Origin: Chloroflexota bacterium
GTDB lineage: Bacteria; Chloroflexota; Dehalococcoidia; UBA2979
NCBI GenBank assembly: GCA_947479915.1
Contig: CANKAU010000025.1
Span: forward strand, 1 to 35,106
Direction: 5' to 3'
Length of the DNA stretch: 35,106 bases
The notes beneath the pieces were generated by a model. It saw only the letters and a list, made by a program, of their open reading frames with translations. It was not told where the DNA came from and made no database searches. A program made the translations under genes and the position numbers. How positions within the stretch are numbered: position 1 is the stretch's first letter; every line of letters begins with the position of its first letter. Below are positions 23,577 to 31,057 of the stretch, piece after piece.

Positions 23577-24896
23577 TTGAGTCGCGGCAACATCACCAAG
23601 TGGCTGTACGTCGGCCTGCACATCAAGCGATGGCTGGCCCTCCTCGCGATCGCCGTTGCCATCATGGGCATCGGCTTCGCCTACATCCTGCGCGAGGTGT
23701 ACGTCTCCTACACCTTCCCCGCGTGGGCCTTCTACATCACGCTGCAGTTCATCCCACGCTGGCTGCGCGGTCTGCTGTTCATCAGCTCAGCACTGACGCT
23801 CGCGATCTTCTCGGGCTGGGAATTGAACCGTTCACTCGCGCACGCACTGCTCCCCATCGGTGAGCGCCAGCGCGACCTCGTGGACCTCGTGTACCAGAAC
23901 CGCACGCGCGACCGCGGTCCGAGGATCGTCGCGATTGGCGGCGGCACCGGGCTGTCCAACCTGTTGCGCGGCCTGAAGCAGTACACCTCCAACCTCACGG
24001 CGATAGTCACCGTCGCGGACGACGGTGGGTCGAGCGGCCGGCTGAGGCGCGACCTGCACGTCATCCCACCGGGCGACATCCGCAACTGCATCGCCGCGCT
24101 CGCTGACGCCGAGCCCCTCGTGACGCAGCTCTTCCAGTACCGCTTCGACGAGCGCGCCGGGGAGGGCATCGCCGGACACTCCTTCGGCAACCTGTTCATC
24201 ACCGCCATGGCCGAGGTCACCGGCAACATGGAGGCCGCGATCACGGAAACCTCGCGCGTCCTCGCGGTGCGCGGACGCATCCTGCCGTCCACACTGGACG
24301 ACGTGCGCCTCGCGGCGCGCTTCGCTAACGGCGACGTGGTGCACGGCGAGTCCGCGCTGCCCGGCAGCGGCATCCCCCCGACCGAGGTGTGGATCGAGCC
24401 GCGTGACTCCGCCGCCCACCCCGGCGCCGTCCGCGCGCTCCTGGACGCCGACCTCATCGTGATCGGCCCGGGCAGCCTCTACACCTCCGTGCTGCCGAAC
24501 CTCCTGGTGCCGGGCATCGGCAAGGCGATCAAGGAATCGCGGGCGCACAAGGTCTTCATCACGAACGTGGCGACCCAGCTCGGCGAGACGAACGGCTACG
24601 ACGCCGCCGCCCACTACGCCGCGGTGCGCCGCCACATGAACGACGACGCGCTGGTGGACGTTGTGCTGGCGAACAGCAACCTGCCGGCCGAGCCGCTGAA
24701 GCCCGAGTGGCGCTCCGAGCCCGTGCTGGCCCCCGGGGACGCCGACTACGGCTCCGCGCGCCTCGTCCTCGCCGACATCGTCGACCACGAGCGCCGCTAC
24801 CGGCACAACGGCGACTCCCTCGCCTCGGTGGTCATGCGCGCCTACTTCGAGCGCGACCTCCGGGTGCAGGCGCCGGCCGCCTACACCGCCCGCTAG
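23577..24896 (+). CDS. yvcK: YvcK/CofD-like protein with membrane-anchored N-terminus
   Basis: Protein of 439 residues. The C-terminal two thirds is the YvcK/CofD fold: AIGGGTGLSNLLRGLK (119-134), VADDGGSSGRLR (146-157), PPGDIRNCIAAL, SFGNLFITA, and the late IGPGSLYTSVLPNLLV and FITNVATQLGET motifs. YvcK binds UDP-sugars and controls central carbon flow and envelope synthesis in Bacillus and Mycobacterium. The first 110 residues are an addition with two membrane helices (about 18-36 and 64-81), absent from the Bacillus protein. The only possible start is TTG 23577; a stop codon lies 42 bases upstream in frame. rapZ and whiA, its usual partners, are not adjacent. Confidence 0.9.
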   Translation: MSRGNITKWLYVGLHIKRWLALLAIAVAIMGIGFAYILREVYVSYTFPAWAFYITLQFIPRWLRGLLFISSALTLAIFSGWELNRSLAHALLPIGERQRDLVDLVYQNRTRDRGPRIVAIGGGTGLSNLLRGLKQYTSNLTAIVTVADDGGSSGRLRRDLHVIPPGDIRNCIAALADAEPLVTQLFQYRFDERAGEGIAGHSFGNLFITAMAEVTGNMEAAITETSRVLAVRGRILPSTLDDVRLAARFANGDVVHGESALPGSGIPPTEVWIEPRDSAAHPGAVRALLDADLIVIGPGSLYTSVLPNLLVPGIGKAIKESRAHKVFITNVATQLGETNGYDAAAHYAAVRRHMNDDALVDVVLANSNLPAEPLKPEWRSEPVLAPGDADYGSARLVLADIVDHERRYRHNGDSLASVVMRAYFERDLRVQAPAAYTAR

Positions 24897-24906
24897 CCCC
24901 GTCGAG

Positions 24907-24923
24907 GGACCCTTGGGGGGTCC
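24907..24923 (+). terminator. Hairpin after yvcK
   Basis: GGACCC (24907-24912) and GGGTCC (24918-24923) around TTGGG, 11 bases after the yvcK stop and just before the secG promoter. Confidence 0.45.
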
Positions 24924-24928
24924 GGCGC

Positions 24929-24957
24929 TTGCCGTCGCCCGCATCCCGCCTTAGCCT
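24929..24957 (+). promoter_or_regulatory. Promoter of secG, leaderless layout
   Basis: TTGCCG (24929-24934), a 17-bp spacer and TAGCCT (24952-24957). Only seven bases (CTCACTC) separate the -10 from the secG ATG, so the mRNA should begin at or next to the start codon. Confidence 0.6.
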
Positions 24958-24964
24958 CTCACTC

Positions 24965-25189
24965 ATGGAACTGAAGGACTTTCTCAGCCTCGCCCAGATC
25001 CTCGTGTCCGGGCTGCTGATCGGCCTCGTGCTGATGCAGGTGCGTGGCACCGGCTTCGGCGCCGCGCTCGGTGGCCAGGACTACACCTTCCGCACGAAGC
25101 GGGGCCTGCAGCGCCAGCTGCACCGCCTGACGATCGTGGTGGTCGTGGTGTTCGTCGCCATCTCCGCCGCCAGCGTCGCCGCCGGCTAG
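24965..25189 (+). CDS. secG: Preprotein translocase subunit SecG
   Basis: Small membrane protein of 74 residues with two helices (about 7-25 and 52-71) joined by the SecG loop: LVLMQVRGTGFGAALGG matches the LLQxGKGxGLGxxFGG motif of the family, followed by RTKRGLQRQLHRLTI. SecG helps SecYE and SecA move proteins across the membrane. There is no ribosome binding site before the ATG and a -10 box lies seven bases upstream, pointing to leaderless translation. fmt begins 21 bases downstream. Confidence 0.93.
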   Translation: MELKDFLSLAQILVSGLLIGLVLMQVRGTGFGAALGGQDYTFRTKRGLQRQLHRLTIVVVVVFVAISAASVAAG

Positions 25190-25210
25190 CGCGCCCCTTG
25201 AGGGCGGCCC

Positions 25211-26206
25211 ATGCGCATCGTCTTCTTCGGGTCGCCTGACTACGCCGTGCCGTCTCTGCGCGCCTGCCTGGATCTCCCTGGGGCGGAGGTCGTCGCCCTC
25301 GTCACCCAGCCCGACCGCCCGCGCGGGCGCTCCGGCGCCGCCCTGATGACGCCGGTGAAGCAACTCGCAGTCGAGGCCGGCGTCCCCGTGATCCTCCAGC
25401 CCGACCGCGTCCGCCGCGACACGACCGAGGCGCTCGCCGCGCTGCACCCGGACGTCGGTGTTGTCGCCGCCTCCGGCCACATCCTCCCGACGCACCTGCT
25501 CGAAGCATTCCCGCACCAGGTCGTGAACGTCCACGCCTCCCTGCTGCCGCGCCACCGCGGCGCGTCGCCGGTGTCTGCCGCGATCCTCGAGGGCGATGCC
25601 GACACGGGCGCCTCGATCATGCTCGTGGTGCGTGAGCTCGATGCCGGGCCGGTGATCGCGAAGGTCGCAACCACGATCGGCCCGCTGGACACCACCGCCA
25701 CGCTCACCGCGCGCATCGCCGACCTCGGAGCCGCGCTCCTCGCGGACACCCTGCCGAGGTGGGTGCGCGGCGAGCTGACGGCGCTGCCGCAGGACGACTC
25801 GCTCGTCACGTACGCGCCGCGCCTCGCGAAGGAAGACGGCCTGATCGACTGGACCCGCAGCGCCGAGGAGATCGGCCGCGCGGTCCGCGCCTACTCCCCG
25901 TGGCCGTTGGCCATGACGACGCGGCTGCTTTCGGACGGCACCACCGAGCCGCTCGGCATCCTCGAGGCATGGCCGCTGCCGGGTGCCTCGACCGCCGCTC
26001 CCGGCACGGTAGAGACGGGCGACGGCGCGCCACTGTCCGATCTGCTGCCCGGCCGCCGCGCGCGCGCCGTGGTCGCATGCGGCTCGGGCCGCCTCGCACT
26101 GCTCGCGCTCCAGCGCTCCGGCCGCAAGGCGCTGCCGATCGAGGACTACCTGAACGGCGACCGGGCGCTCATCGGCGCACGGCTCGGCGCGCCCGCCGGC
26201 GCGTAG
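25211..26206 (+). CDS. fmt: Methionyl-tRNA formyltransferase
   Basis: Enzyme of 331 residues that formylates initiator Met-tRNA with 10-formyl-tetrahydrofolate. MRIVFFGSPDYAVPSLRAC starts the Rossmann-like domain, QPDRPRGR is the loop that meets the tRNA acceptor, and NVHASLLPRHRGASP (106-120) with RELDAGPVI gives the catalytic Asn106, His108 and Asp144. The C-terminal barrel follows from about residue 205 (YAPRLAKEDGLIDW). The HILP segment replaces the usual YGxILP motif of many homologues. ATG behind GAGGG. It lies between secG and rlmN; def is not adjacent. Confidence 0.96.
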   Translation: MRIVFFGSPDYAVPSLRACLDLPGAEVVALVTQPDRPRGRSGAALMTPVKQLAVEAGVPVILQPDRVRRDTTEALAALHPDVGVVAASGHILPTHLLEAFPHQVVNVHASLLPRHRGASPVSAAILEGDADTGASIMLVVRELDAGPVIAKVATTIGPLDTTATLTARIADLGAALLADTLPRWVRGELTALPQDDSLVTYAPRLAKEDGLIDWTRSAEEIGRAVRAYSPWPLAMTTRLLSDGTTEPLGILEAWPLPGASTAAPGTVETGDGAPLSDLLPGRRARAVVACGSGRLALLALQRSGRKALPIEDYLNGDRALIGARLGAPAGA

Positions 26207-26222
26207 CCCCGCGCGCACCGCG

Positions 26223-26228
26223 TAGACT
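26223..26228 (+). promoter_or_regulatory. -10 box of rlmN, leaderless layout
   Basis: TAGACT followed by GGTACTC and the ATG: the same seven-base spacing as at secG. No -35 is evident. Confidence 0.5.
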
Positions 26229-26235
26229 GGTACTC

Positions 26236-27324
26236 ATGCGTCACCTGCTCGACCTGTCGTACGAGGAGATCGAGGCGGAGTTCGCCTCGTGGGGCGAACC
26301 GCGCTACCGCGCGAAGCAGGTCTTCGACTGGGTGTTCCGCCACGGCGCGACCGAGTTCGACGCGATGACGAACCTCACCCCCGCGCTGCGCGCCCGCCTG
26401 GCGGAGGCGTTCACGATCGCACCGCTCCCCGTCCTCGCCGAGCGCCGCGCCGACGATGGGGCGACCGTGAAGGCGCTCCTCGACCTTGGCGGCGGCGACG
26501 CCGTTGAGACGGTCCGCATGGACTACGACCCGGACGAGGACGGCGCGCCCGACCGCGTGACCGTGTGCATCTCGACGCAGGTCGGCTGTGCGATGGGCTG
26601 CCGCTTCTGCGCCACCGGGCTGCAGGGCTTCACGCGCAACCTGAGCCCCGCGGAGATCGTGGCCCAGGTGCTGCACTTCAGCCGCGCGAGCCTCGCCGCG
26701 GGAACGCACCGCATCACCAACATCGTCTTCATGGGCATGGGCGAGCCGCTGGCGAACTACGCCGGCACCATCGCCGCGATCCGCTGGCTCACGCGCCCCG
26801 AGGGCCTCGGCCTGCGACAGCGCGGAATCACCGTCTCGACCGTCGGTGTGATCCGCGGCATCGAACGGCTCGCCGAGGAAGGCCTGCAGATCGGCCTCAC
26901 GATCTCGCTCCACGCCCCGGACGATGAGCTGCGCCGCAACCTCATCCCCACGGCCGGAGGCACGACGATCGACCAGCTCATCGAGGCGGCCCGGATGTAC
27001 ATCGACCGCTGCGGACGGCGCGTGACCTTCGCGTACGCGCTCCTCGACCGCGTGAACGACGAGCCCGAGCAGGCACGCGCGCTGGCCCGGCGCATCCGAG
27101 GCATCCAGGCGCACGTGAACCTGATCCCGTACAACCCCACCGCCGGCCCCGACCTGCGCCGCCCGAACATCGGCCGCGTGCGCGCGTTCCTGCGCGAACT
27201 GCAGGCCGCCGGTGCGAACGCCACCGTGCGCATTGAGCGCGGTGTGGAGATCGCTGCCGCCTGCGGCCAGCTCCGCACCGACGTCCAGCGCGCGCAGACG
27301 CGGCCGATCGCGCTCGTCGAGTAA
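26236..27324 (+). CDS. rlmN: Dual-specificity 23S rRNA/tRNA m2A methyltransferase RlmN
   Basis: Radical SAM enzyme of 362 residues that methylates C2 of A2503 in 23S rRNA and A37 in some tRNAs. The cluster motif CX3CX2C is CAMGCRFC (Cys118, Cys122, Cys125), preceded by VCISTQVG. NIVFMGMGEPLANY and TVSTVGVI are SAM-binding signatures, and the C-terminal AAACGQLR holds the second catalytic cysteine. The N-terminal LSYEEIEAEFASWGEPRYRAKQVFDWVF is the usual helical accessory domain. The ATG at 26236 lacks a ribosome binding site but sits seven bases after a -10 box. Convergent with rplY across a shared terminator. Confidence 0.96.
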   Translation: MRHLLDLSYEEIEAEFASWGEPRYRAKQVFDWVFRHGATEFDAMTNLTPALRARLAEAFTIAPLPVLAERRADDGATVKALLDLGGGDAVETVRMDYDPDEDGAPDRVTVCISTQVGCAMGCRFCATGLQGFTRNLSPAEIVAQVLHFSRASLAAGTHRITNIVFMGMGEPLANYAGTIAAIRWLTRPEGLGLRQRGITVSTVGVIRGIERLAEEGLQIGLTISLHAPDDELRRNLIPTAGGTTIDQLIEAARMYIDRCGRRVTFAYALLDRVNDEPEQARALARRIRGIQAHVNLIPYNPTAGPDLRRPNIGRVRAFLRELQAAGANATVRIERGVEIAAACGQLRTDVQRAQTRPIALVE

Positions 27325-27345
27325 CGTCGCGTCGCTCACGACAAC

Positions 27346-27377
27346 AAACAGGCCGGCTCTCGCGAGCCGGCCTGTTT
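27346..27377. terminator. Bidirectional terminator between rlmN and rplY
   Basis: AAACAGGCCGGCTC and its exact reverse complement flank the tetraloop TCGC: a perfect 14-bp stem with A/T ends in both directions, giving TTT at the 3' side on each strand. It lies 21 bases after rlmN and 34 bases after rplY. Confidence 0.92.
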
Positions 27378-27411
27378 CGTGCTGCCTGTGACGGCTGCGA
27401 CGCGGTCGAGG

Positions 27412-27999
27412 TTACTCGGCGGCGGCTTCCGGCTCCTCGGAGGGAGCACCGTGCTGCACGGTGACGACGACGGAGTCGCCGTCCGTGAGGATCTTCACGC
27501 CGGCCGGGGCGCGCACCGCGCTCAGCAGCATGTGGTCGCCGATCTGCGCGAGGCTGGTCACCGGCACCTCGAGGTGCTGGGGGAGGCTCTGCGGGAGCGC
27601 CTCGATCTCGACGGTGTCCAGGCCCTGCGCCAGCAGACCGTTCCAGCGGGCGACCGCCGGTGCGACGCCGGTGAGGACGACCGGGATGTGGGTGCGGATC
27701 AGGCGGGACAGGTCGACCTGGTAGAAGTCCAGGTGGAGCAGCGACCGGGTGACCGGGTTCTGCTCGATCTGCCGCACCACCACCGGGCGGGGTTCAGCCT
27801 CGCCGGCGACCTGCACGTTGATGAGCGTGCTCTTGCCGTGCTCGTTCATCAGGTCGCGCGCGTCGATGTAGGCCATCTGCACGGAGACGGAAGGCAGGCC
27901 GCGCCCGTAGATGACGGCGGGAAGAATCCCCTCGCGGCGAAGGCGCGAAACCTTCTTGCCGGTCACGGAACGGGGTTCAACAGCGTAGGTGTCGGGCAT
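27412..27999 (-). CDS. rplY: Ribosomal protein L25, CTC (general stress) form
   Basis: Protein of 195 residues. The N-terminal 90 residues are the L25 domain that binds 5S rRNA (TGKKVSRLRREGILPAVIYG, then LLHLDFYQVDLSR), and the C-terminal half is the beta-rich TL5/CTC extension (IPVVLTGVAPAV, LPQHLEVPVTSLAQIGDHM). The length matches the two-domain CTC type of Thermus and Bacillus rather than the 94-residue E. coli form. An acidic tail (PSEEPEAAAE) ends it. ATG behind AGGA, with a promoter about 80 bases upstream; the in-frame extension beyond this ATG is not conserved-looking. pth, its usual neighbour, is absent here. Confidence 0.95.
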   Translation of the reverse strand: MPDTYAVEPRSVTGKKVSRLRREGILPAVIYGRGLPSVSVQMAYIDARDLMNEHGKSTLINVQVAGEAEPRPVVVRQIEQNPVTRSLLHLDFYQVDLSRLIRTHIPVVLTGVAPAVARWNGLLAQGLDTVEIEALPQSLPQHLEVPVTSLAQIGDHMLLSAVRAPAGVKILTDGDSVVVTVQHGAPSEEPEAAAE

Positions 28000-28078
28000 G
28001 GTCAGTCCTGAGTGTGGGGCCACGGCGCGCCCATGCGGGGCGAGCGGAAACGCGGCTGGCGCGGGAAACAACACTCCG

Positions 28079-28107
28079 ACGCTATCAACGCGCCGCTGGA
28101 GGGTCAA
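28079..28107 (-). promoter_or_regulatory. Promoter of rplY
   Basis: On the minus strand TTGACC (28102-28107), a 17-bp spacer and TAGCGT (28079-28084). The start near 28072 leaves a leader of about 70 bases in which I see no clear regulatory fold. Confidence 0.6.
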
Positions 28108-28215
28108 GATCGACTCCCCCACCGCCCTCGCACCCGGCCACGCCTCGCCTCGGGCCCGCGCCCGTCCGATACTTCCCGAGCACCCGCCGAGGATACCGGC
28201 GGAGACGGGACACCC

Positions 28216-29718
28216 GTGCCTCGCCCGACTGTACCGCTGCTTCGCGGCCTGGTCGCGCTCATCCTCGCCGCAACCACTCCGTGGCTGCTGCCGGCCTCAG
28301 CGCACGCCGACAGCCCCGGCACGTTCGCCAGGACGCCCGCTTTCAGCGGCGCCGGGCAGGCGGCGGCGGTCTTCCTCCCGGGGTCGGTCGAAGACCTCGA
28401 ACGCGCGGCGAAGGTGGCCGGCGCGACGGGGGCGTGGGTGCAGGACGGCACCGGCGCGTTCCACCTGATGCTGGTCGGCGGGCCGGCCTTCTTGAAGGAA
28501 GGGTTCTCAGCCCGCTTCGCGGGCGGGTTCACCACGGCGACGCCGGTCACGCTGACCCGGCCCGCGGGCACTGCCCCGGCCCGCGTCTTCAGCCTCGACC
28601 CCGCCGCGCTCGCAGCGACCAGGACGCGCCTGCAGGCGAAGGATCCGCTGCTCGCGGCTGCCTCCGCGCGGCTGCTCCGCGACGCCGACCGCGCGATGCG
28701 AGCCGGGCCGTTCGCGGTCACGGACAAGACCAAGCCGCCACCCAGCGGCGACCTGCACGACTTCGCCAGCCAGTCGCCCTACTACTGGCCCGACCCCGCG
28801 AAGGCGGACGGGCTGCCGTACATCTATCGCGACGGCGAGATCAACCCGGAGCGCGACGCGATCCCGGACGACCGCGCGTTCGGTTCGATGACCTCGAACA
28901 CGGAGTCGCTCTCCCTCGCCTACTACTTCACCGGCGACGAGAAGTACGCCGAGCGCGCCGCGCTGCTGCTGCGCACGTGGTTCATTGACCCGCGCACGAA
29001 GATGAACCCTAACCTCAACTACGGGCAGTTCGTCCCCGGCAAGAACACCGGGACGCCGGCCGGAATCATCGATACTCACGTCATGCCGCAGGTGGTCGAC
29101 GCCATCGGGCTGATCGAGGCATCGCCCGCGCTGACGAGCGACGACCGGCAGGCGCTGGCAGCGTGGTTCAGCGCGTACCGTACATGGCTCACGACCGCGA
29201 AGCTCGGCCTGGACGAGGGCAAGGCGACCAACAACCACGGCACGTTCTACGACGCGCAGGTCGTGTCGATCTCGCTCTACCTGGGCGACGAGGCGCGCGC
29301 GCGCACGGTGCTGGAGGCCGCGCGGGAACGGCGCATCGCCGCGCAGATCGAGCCGAGCGGCCAGCAGCCGCGGGAGCTCGCGCGCACGAAGGCGTGGAGC
29401 TACTCCGTCTTCAACCTCGACGCCATGTTCAATCTCGCAGCACTGGGTGAGCGCGCGGGCGTCGACCTGTGGAACTACGAGTCACCGGACGGTCGAGGGA
29501 TGCGACGGGCACTGGACTGGCTGGTGCCTTACGCGCTCGGCTCCCAGCCGTGGACCGCGCAGCAGATCACGCCGTTCATGCCCGGCGAGCTGTACCCGCT
29601 GCTGCGTCGCGCTTCGGTCGCCTACAACAGCGCCGCGTACCGCGCGGCGGCCGCGAGGATCGCCCCTACGCCAGCGGATGCCGACCGCCGCATGCTCACG
29701 ATCCCCATCGCCCGGTAG
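28216..29718 (+). CDS. Secreted alginate-lyase-family protein with an N-terminal repeat domain
   Basis: Exported protein of 500 residues. The signal peptide covers about 1-31 (LLRGLVALILAATTPWLLPASAHA). Residues 35-115 form a small domain (AVFLPGS...LERAAKVAGATG...GGPAF...VTLTR) also present at the C-terminus of the secreted protein at 14324-15370. The rest is the alpha-helical alginate lyase fold: DFASQSPYYWPDP, the MTSNTESLSLAYYFTGDEKYAERAA region, and NNHGTFYDAQVVSISLYLGD with the conserved NNHG-Y catalytic motif. The family eliminates uronic-acid polymers, but many members have unknown targets. I chose GTG 28216 because the signal peptide starts there; the stop is 3 bases from a convergent gene. 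Confidence 0.85.
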   Translation: MPRPTVPLLRGLVALILAATTPWLLPASAHADSPGTFARTPAFSGAGQAAAVFLPGSVEDLERAAKVAGATGAWVQDGTGAFHLMLVGGPAFLKEGFSARFAGGFTTATPVTLTRPAGTAPARVFSLDPAALAATRTRLQAKDPLLAAASARLLRDADRAMRAGPFAVTDKTKPPPSGDLHDFASQSPYYWPDPAKADGLPYIYRDGEINPERDAIPDDRAFGSMTSNTESLSLAYYFTGDEKYAERAALLLRTWFIDPRTKMNPNLNYGQFVPGKNTGTPAGIIDTHVMPQVVDAIGLIEASPALTSDDRQALAAWFSAYRTWLTTAKLGLDEGKATNNHGTFYDAQVVSISLYLGDEARARTVLEAARERRIAAQIEPSGQQPRELARTKAWSYSVFNLDAMFNLAALGERAGVDLWNYESPDGRGMRRALDWLVPYALGSQPWTAQQITPFMPGELYPLLRRASVAYNSAAYRAAAARIAPTPADADRRMLTIPIAR

Positions 29719-29721
29719 CGG

Positions 29722-30403
29722 TCAGCTCTCCGAGCGATCCTCGATCTCCCACGCGTGGTCCAGGACGTGCCATGTGATGCGACGCGCCGCGTACCGCACC
29801 GGCCACGAGGTCTCAGCGGCGTCCTTCGCCGCCGCCGCACGGAACGCCTCCAGGATCGCGGCGCGTCCGGCCTCGATCGCCGCGCGGTCGTCGACCTTCG
29901 GCTGGGGGAACCGCACGCCGATCTTCGGCGCGTACGCGTGCTCCGCGCCGAGCACGTGCTCCACAACCCGATCGCGGTCGCGACCACCGCCGCGTGGCCC
30001 CTTCCGCAGCGAAGCGGGCGCCTGCGCCACGACCTGGTCGAGCGTCGCCCACGCGGCTCCGAGGATCGCGGCAAGACGGCGGGCCTCGGCGGCGGTCGGC
30101 GGCGGTCGGCGGCTCGTGCTCGCTGGTCGCGATGATCGCGGACGCACCGAAATCAGTCGTCGCGTTGCCGGTGACGCGCTCGACGATCTCGAACGCGGGA
30201 TGCGCAGGGAACCGGACCTGCGCGGCCCGGGCCACCGCGCCGTAGCGCTCCGCGTAGCTCGCGAGCGCATCCAGCGCGCTCGCCTCGTCGCGGCCGGAGC
30301 GCGACCAGCCGGGCCACTCCAGCGCACTCGCGAAGACGCGTTTCGCCCCGGTCTCGATGATCACGTGGACGAGGGCGGTGGAGGGGGGCGTTGCAGACGG
30401 CAT
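29722..30403 (-). pseudogene. DinB-like/hypothetical protein gene split by a 10-bp duplication
   Basis: Two frames together give one protein of about 223 residues. The first part (30403 to about 30111) reads VIIETGAKRVFASALEWPGW, DALASYAERYGAVARAA and VTGNATTDFGAS; the second (about 30090 to 29722) reads LAAILGAAWATLDQVV, LRKGPRGGGRDRDRVVEHVLGAEHAY and RRITWHVLDHAWEIEDRSES. Both belong to one conserved family known from actinobacteria and Chloroflexi whose C-terminal part is DinB-like (helical, His-rich). The frames are joined if one copy of the exact tandem repeat GGCGGTCGGC at 30091-30110 is removed, giving ...EPPTAEARRLA. So the gene looks disrupted by a recent duplication, or the sequence carries an error there. 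Function is unknown. Confidence 0.8.
30091..30110. repeat. 10-bp exact tandem duplication causing a frameshift
   Basis: GGCGGTCGGC occurs twice in direct succession (30091-30100, 30101-30110); a partial third match precedes it. Ten bases shift the reading frame of the DinB-like gene. Confidence 0.85.
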
Positions 30404-30489
30404 GCGACCAGATTGCCATGCAGGTCCGCGGCCGGACAACCGCGCGATTCTCCTGATCCGCGCGCACGTCGACGCCCGCCCGCCGCGCG

Positions 30490-30495
30490 TATACT
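30490..30495 (+). promoter_or_regulatory. -10 box of the small membrane protein gene
   Basis: TATACT at 30490-30495, with GTCGAC (30468-30473) as a weak -35 at 16-bp spacing; about 60 bases before the ATG. Confidence 0.5.
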
Positions 30496-30554
30496 GGGAA
30501 ACAGGTGGATCACGCCGTCCTCGGCCGATCGCCCAACGATGACGTGAGCGCGCT

Positions 30555-30989
30555 ATGCCCGACTCCAACCGCCTGGAACGAGAGATCGAAGAGATCCTCG
30601 GCAAGATCGAGCAGTTCCCGGACGCCCGCACGCGCCGCCGCCGCTCCACCAACCGTGCGCTTCAGCAGTTCGGCACGGCGGTCTCGGATCGCCTGCGCGG
30701 CTTCGTGCGGCAGATCTCGCGGTTCTCGATCTCGCAGGTGATGCTGCTCTCGTTCATCCTCATCCTGGGTTCGCTGTTCTTCCGCCGCGCGGCACCCGCC
30801 CCCATGACCTGGGTGCTCTACGCGGGCATCATCCTGTTCGTCAGCAGCTTCGCCATCAGCATGTTCGGCGGCGGTCGAGGTGGCTCCAACGGGCCGCCAA
30901 AGTGGCGAGGCCGCACCGTCCAGTACCAGTCCTCGGCGCCGCTCTCGGATCGGCTGCGCCGCTGGTGGAACTCGCGCACACGACGCTGA
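30555..30989 (+). CDS. Small membrane protein of unknown function
   Basis: Protein of 144 residues. A charged N-terminal helix (NRLEREIEEILGKIEQFP, possible coiled coil) leads to an arginine-rich segment, two membrane helices (about 60-76 and 83-104) with FFRRAAPAPM between them, and a basic, glycine-rich tail (GGGRGGSNGPPKWRGR, then RRWWNSRTRR). I do not recognise the family; similar REIEEIL-type proteins with two helices are common in Chloroflexi and actinobacteria. ATG start with no strong ribosome binding site, under a TATACT promoter. The peptidase gene follows 68 bases later. Confidence 0.7.
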   Translation: MPDSNRLEREIEEILGKIEQFPDARTRRRRSTNRALQQFGTAVSDRLRGFVRQISRFSISQVMLLSFILILGSLFFRRAAPAPMTWVLYAGIILFVSSFAISMFGGGRGGSNGPPKWRGRTVQYQSSAPLSDRLRRWWNSRTRR

Positions 30990-31057
30990 GCCGGGCTGCC
31001 GGCTAACTACAGCACCGAGCGCGCCGCCCCACCCGGCGACTGCCGGAGGGGAGCGAA

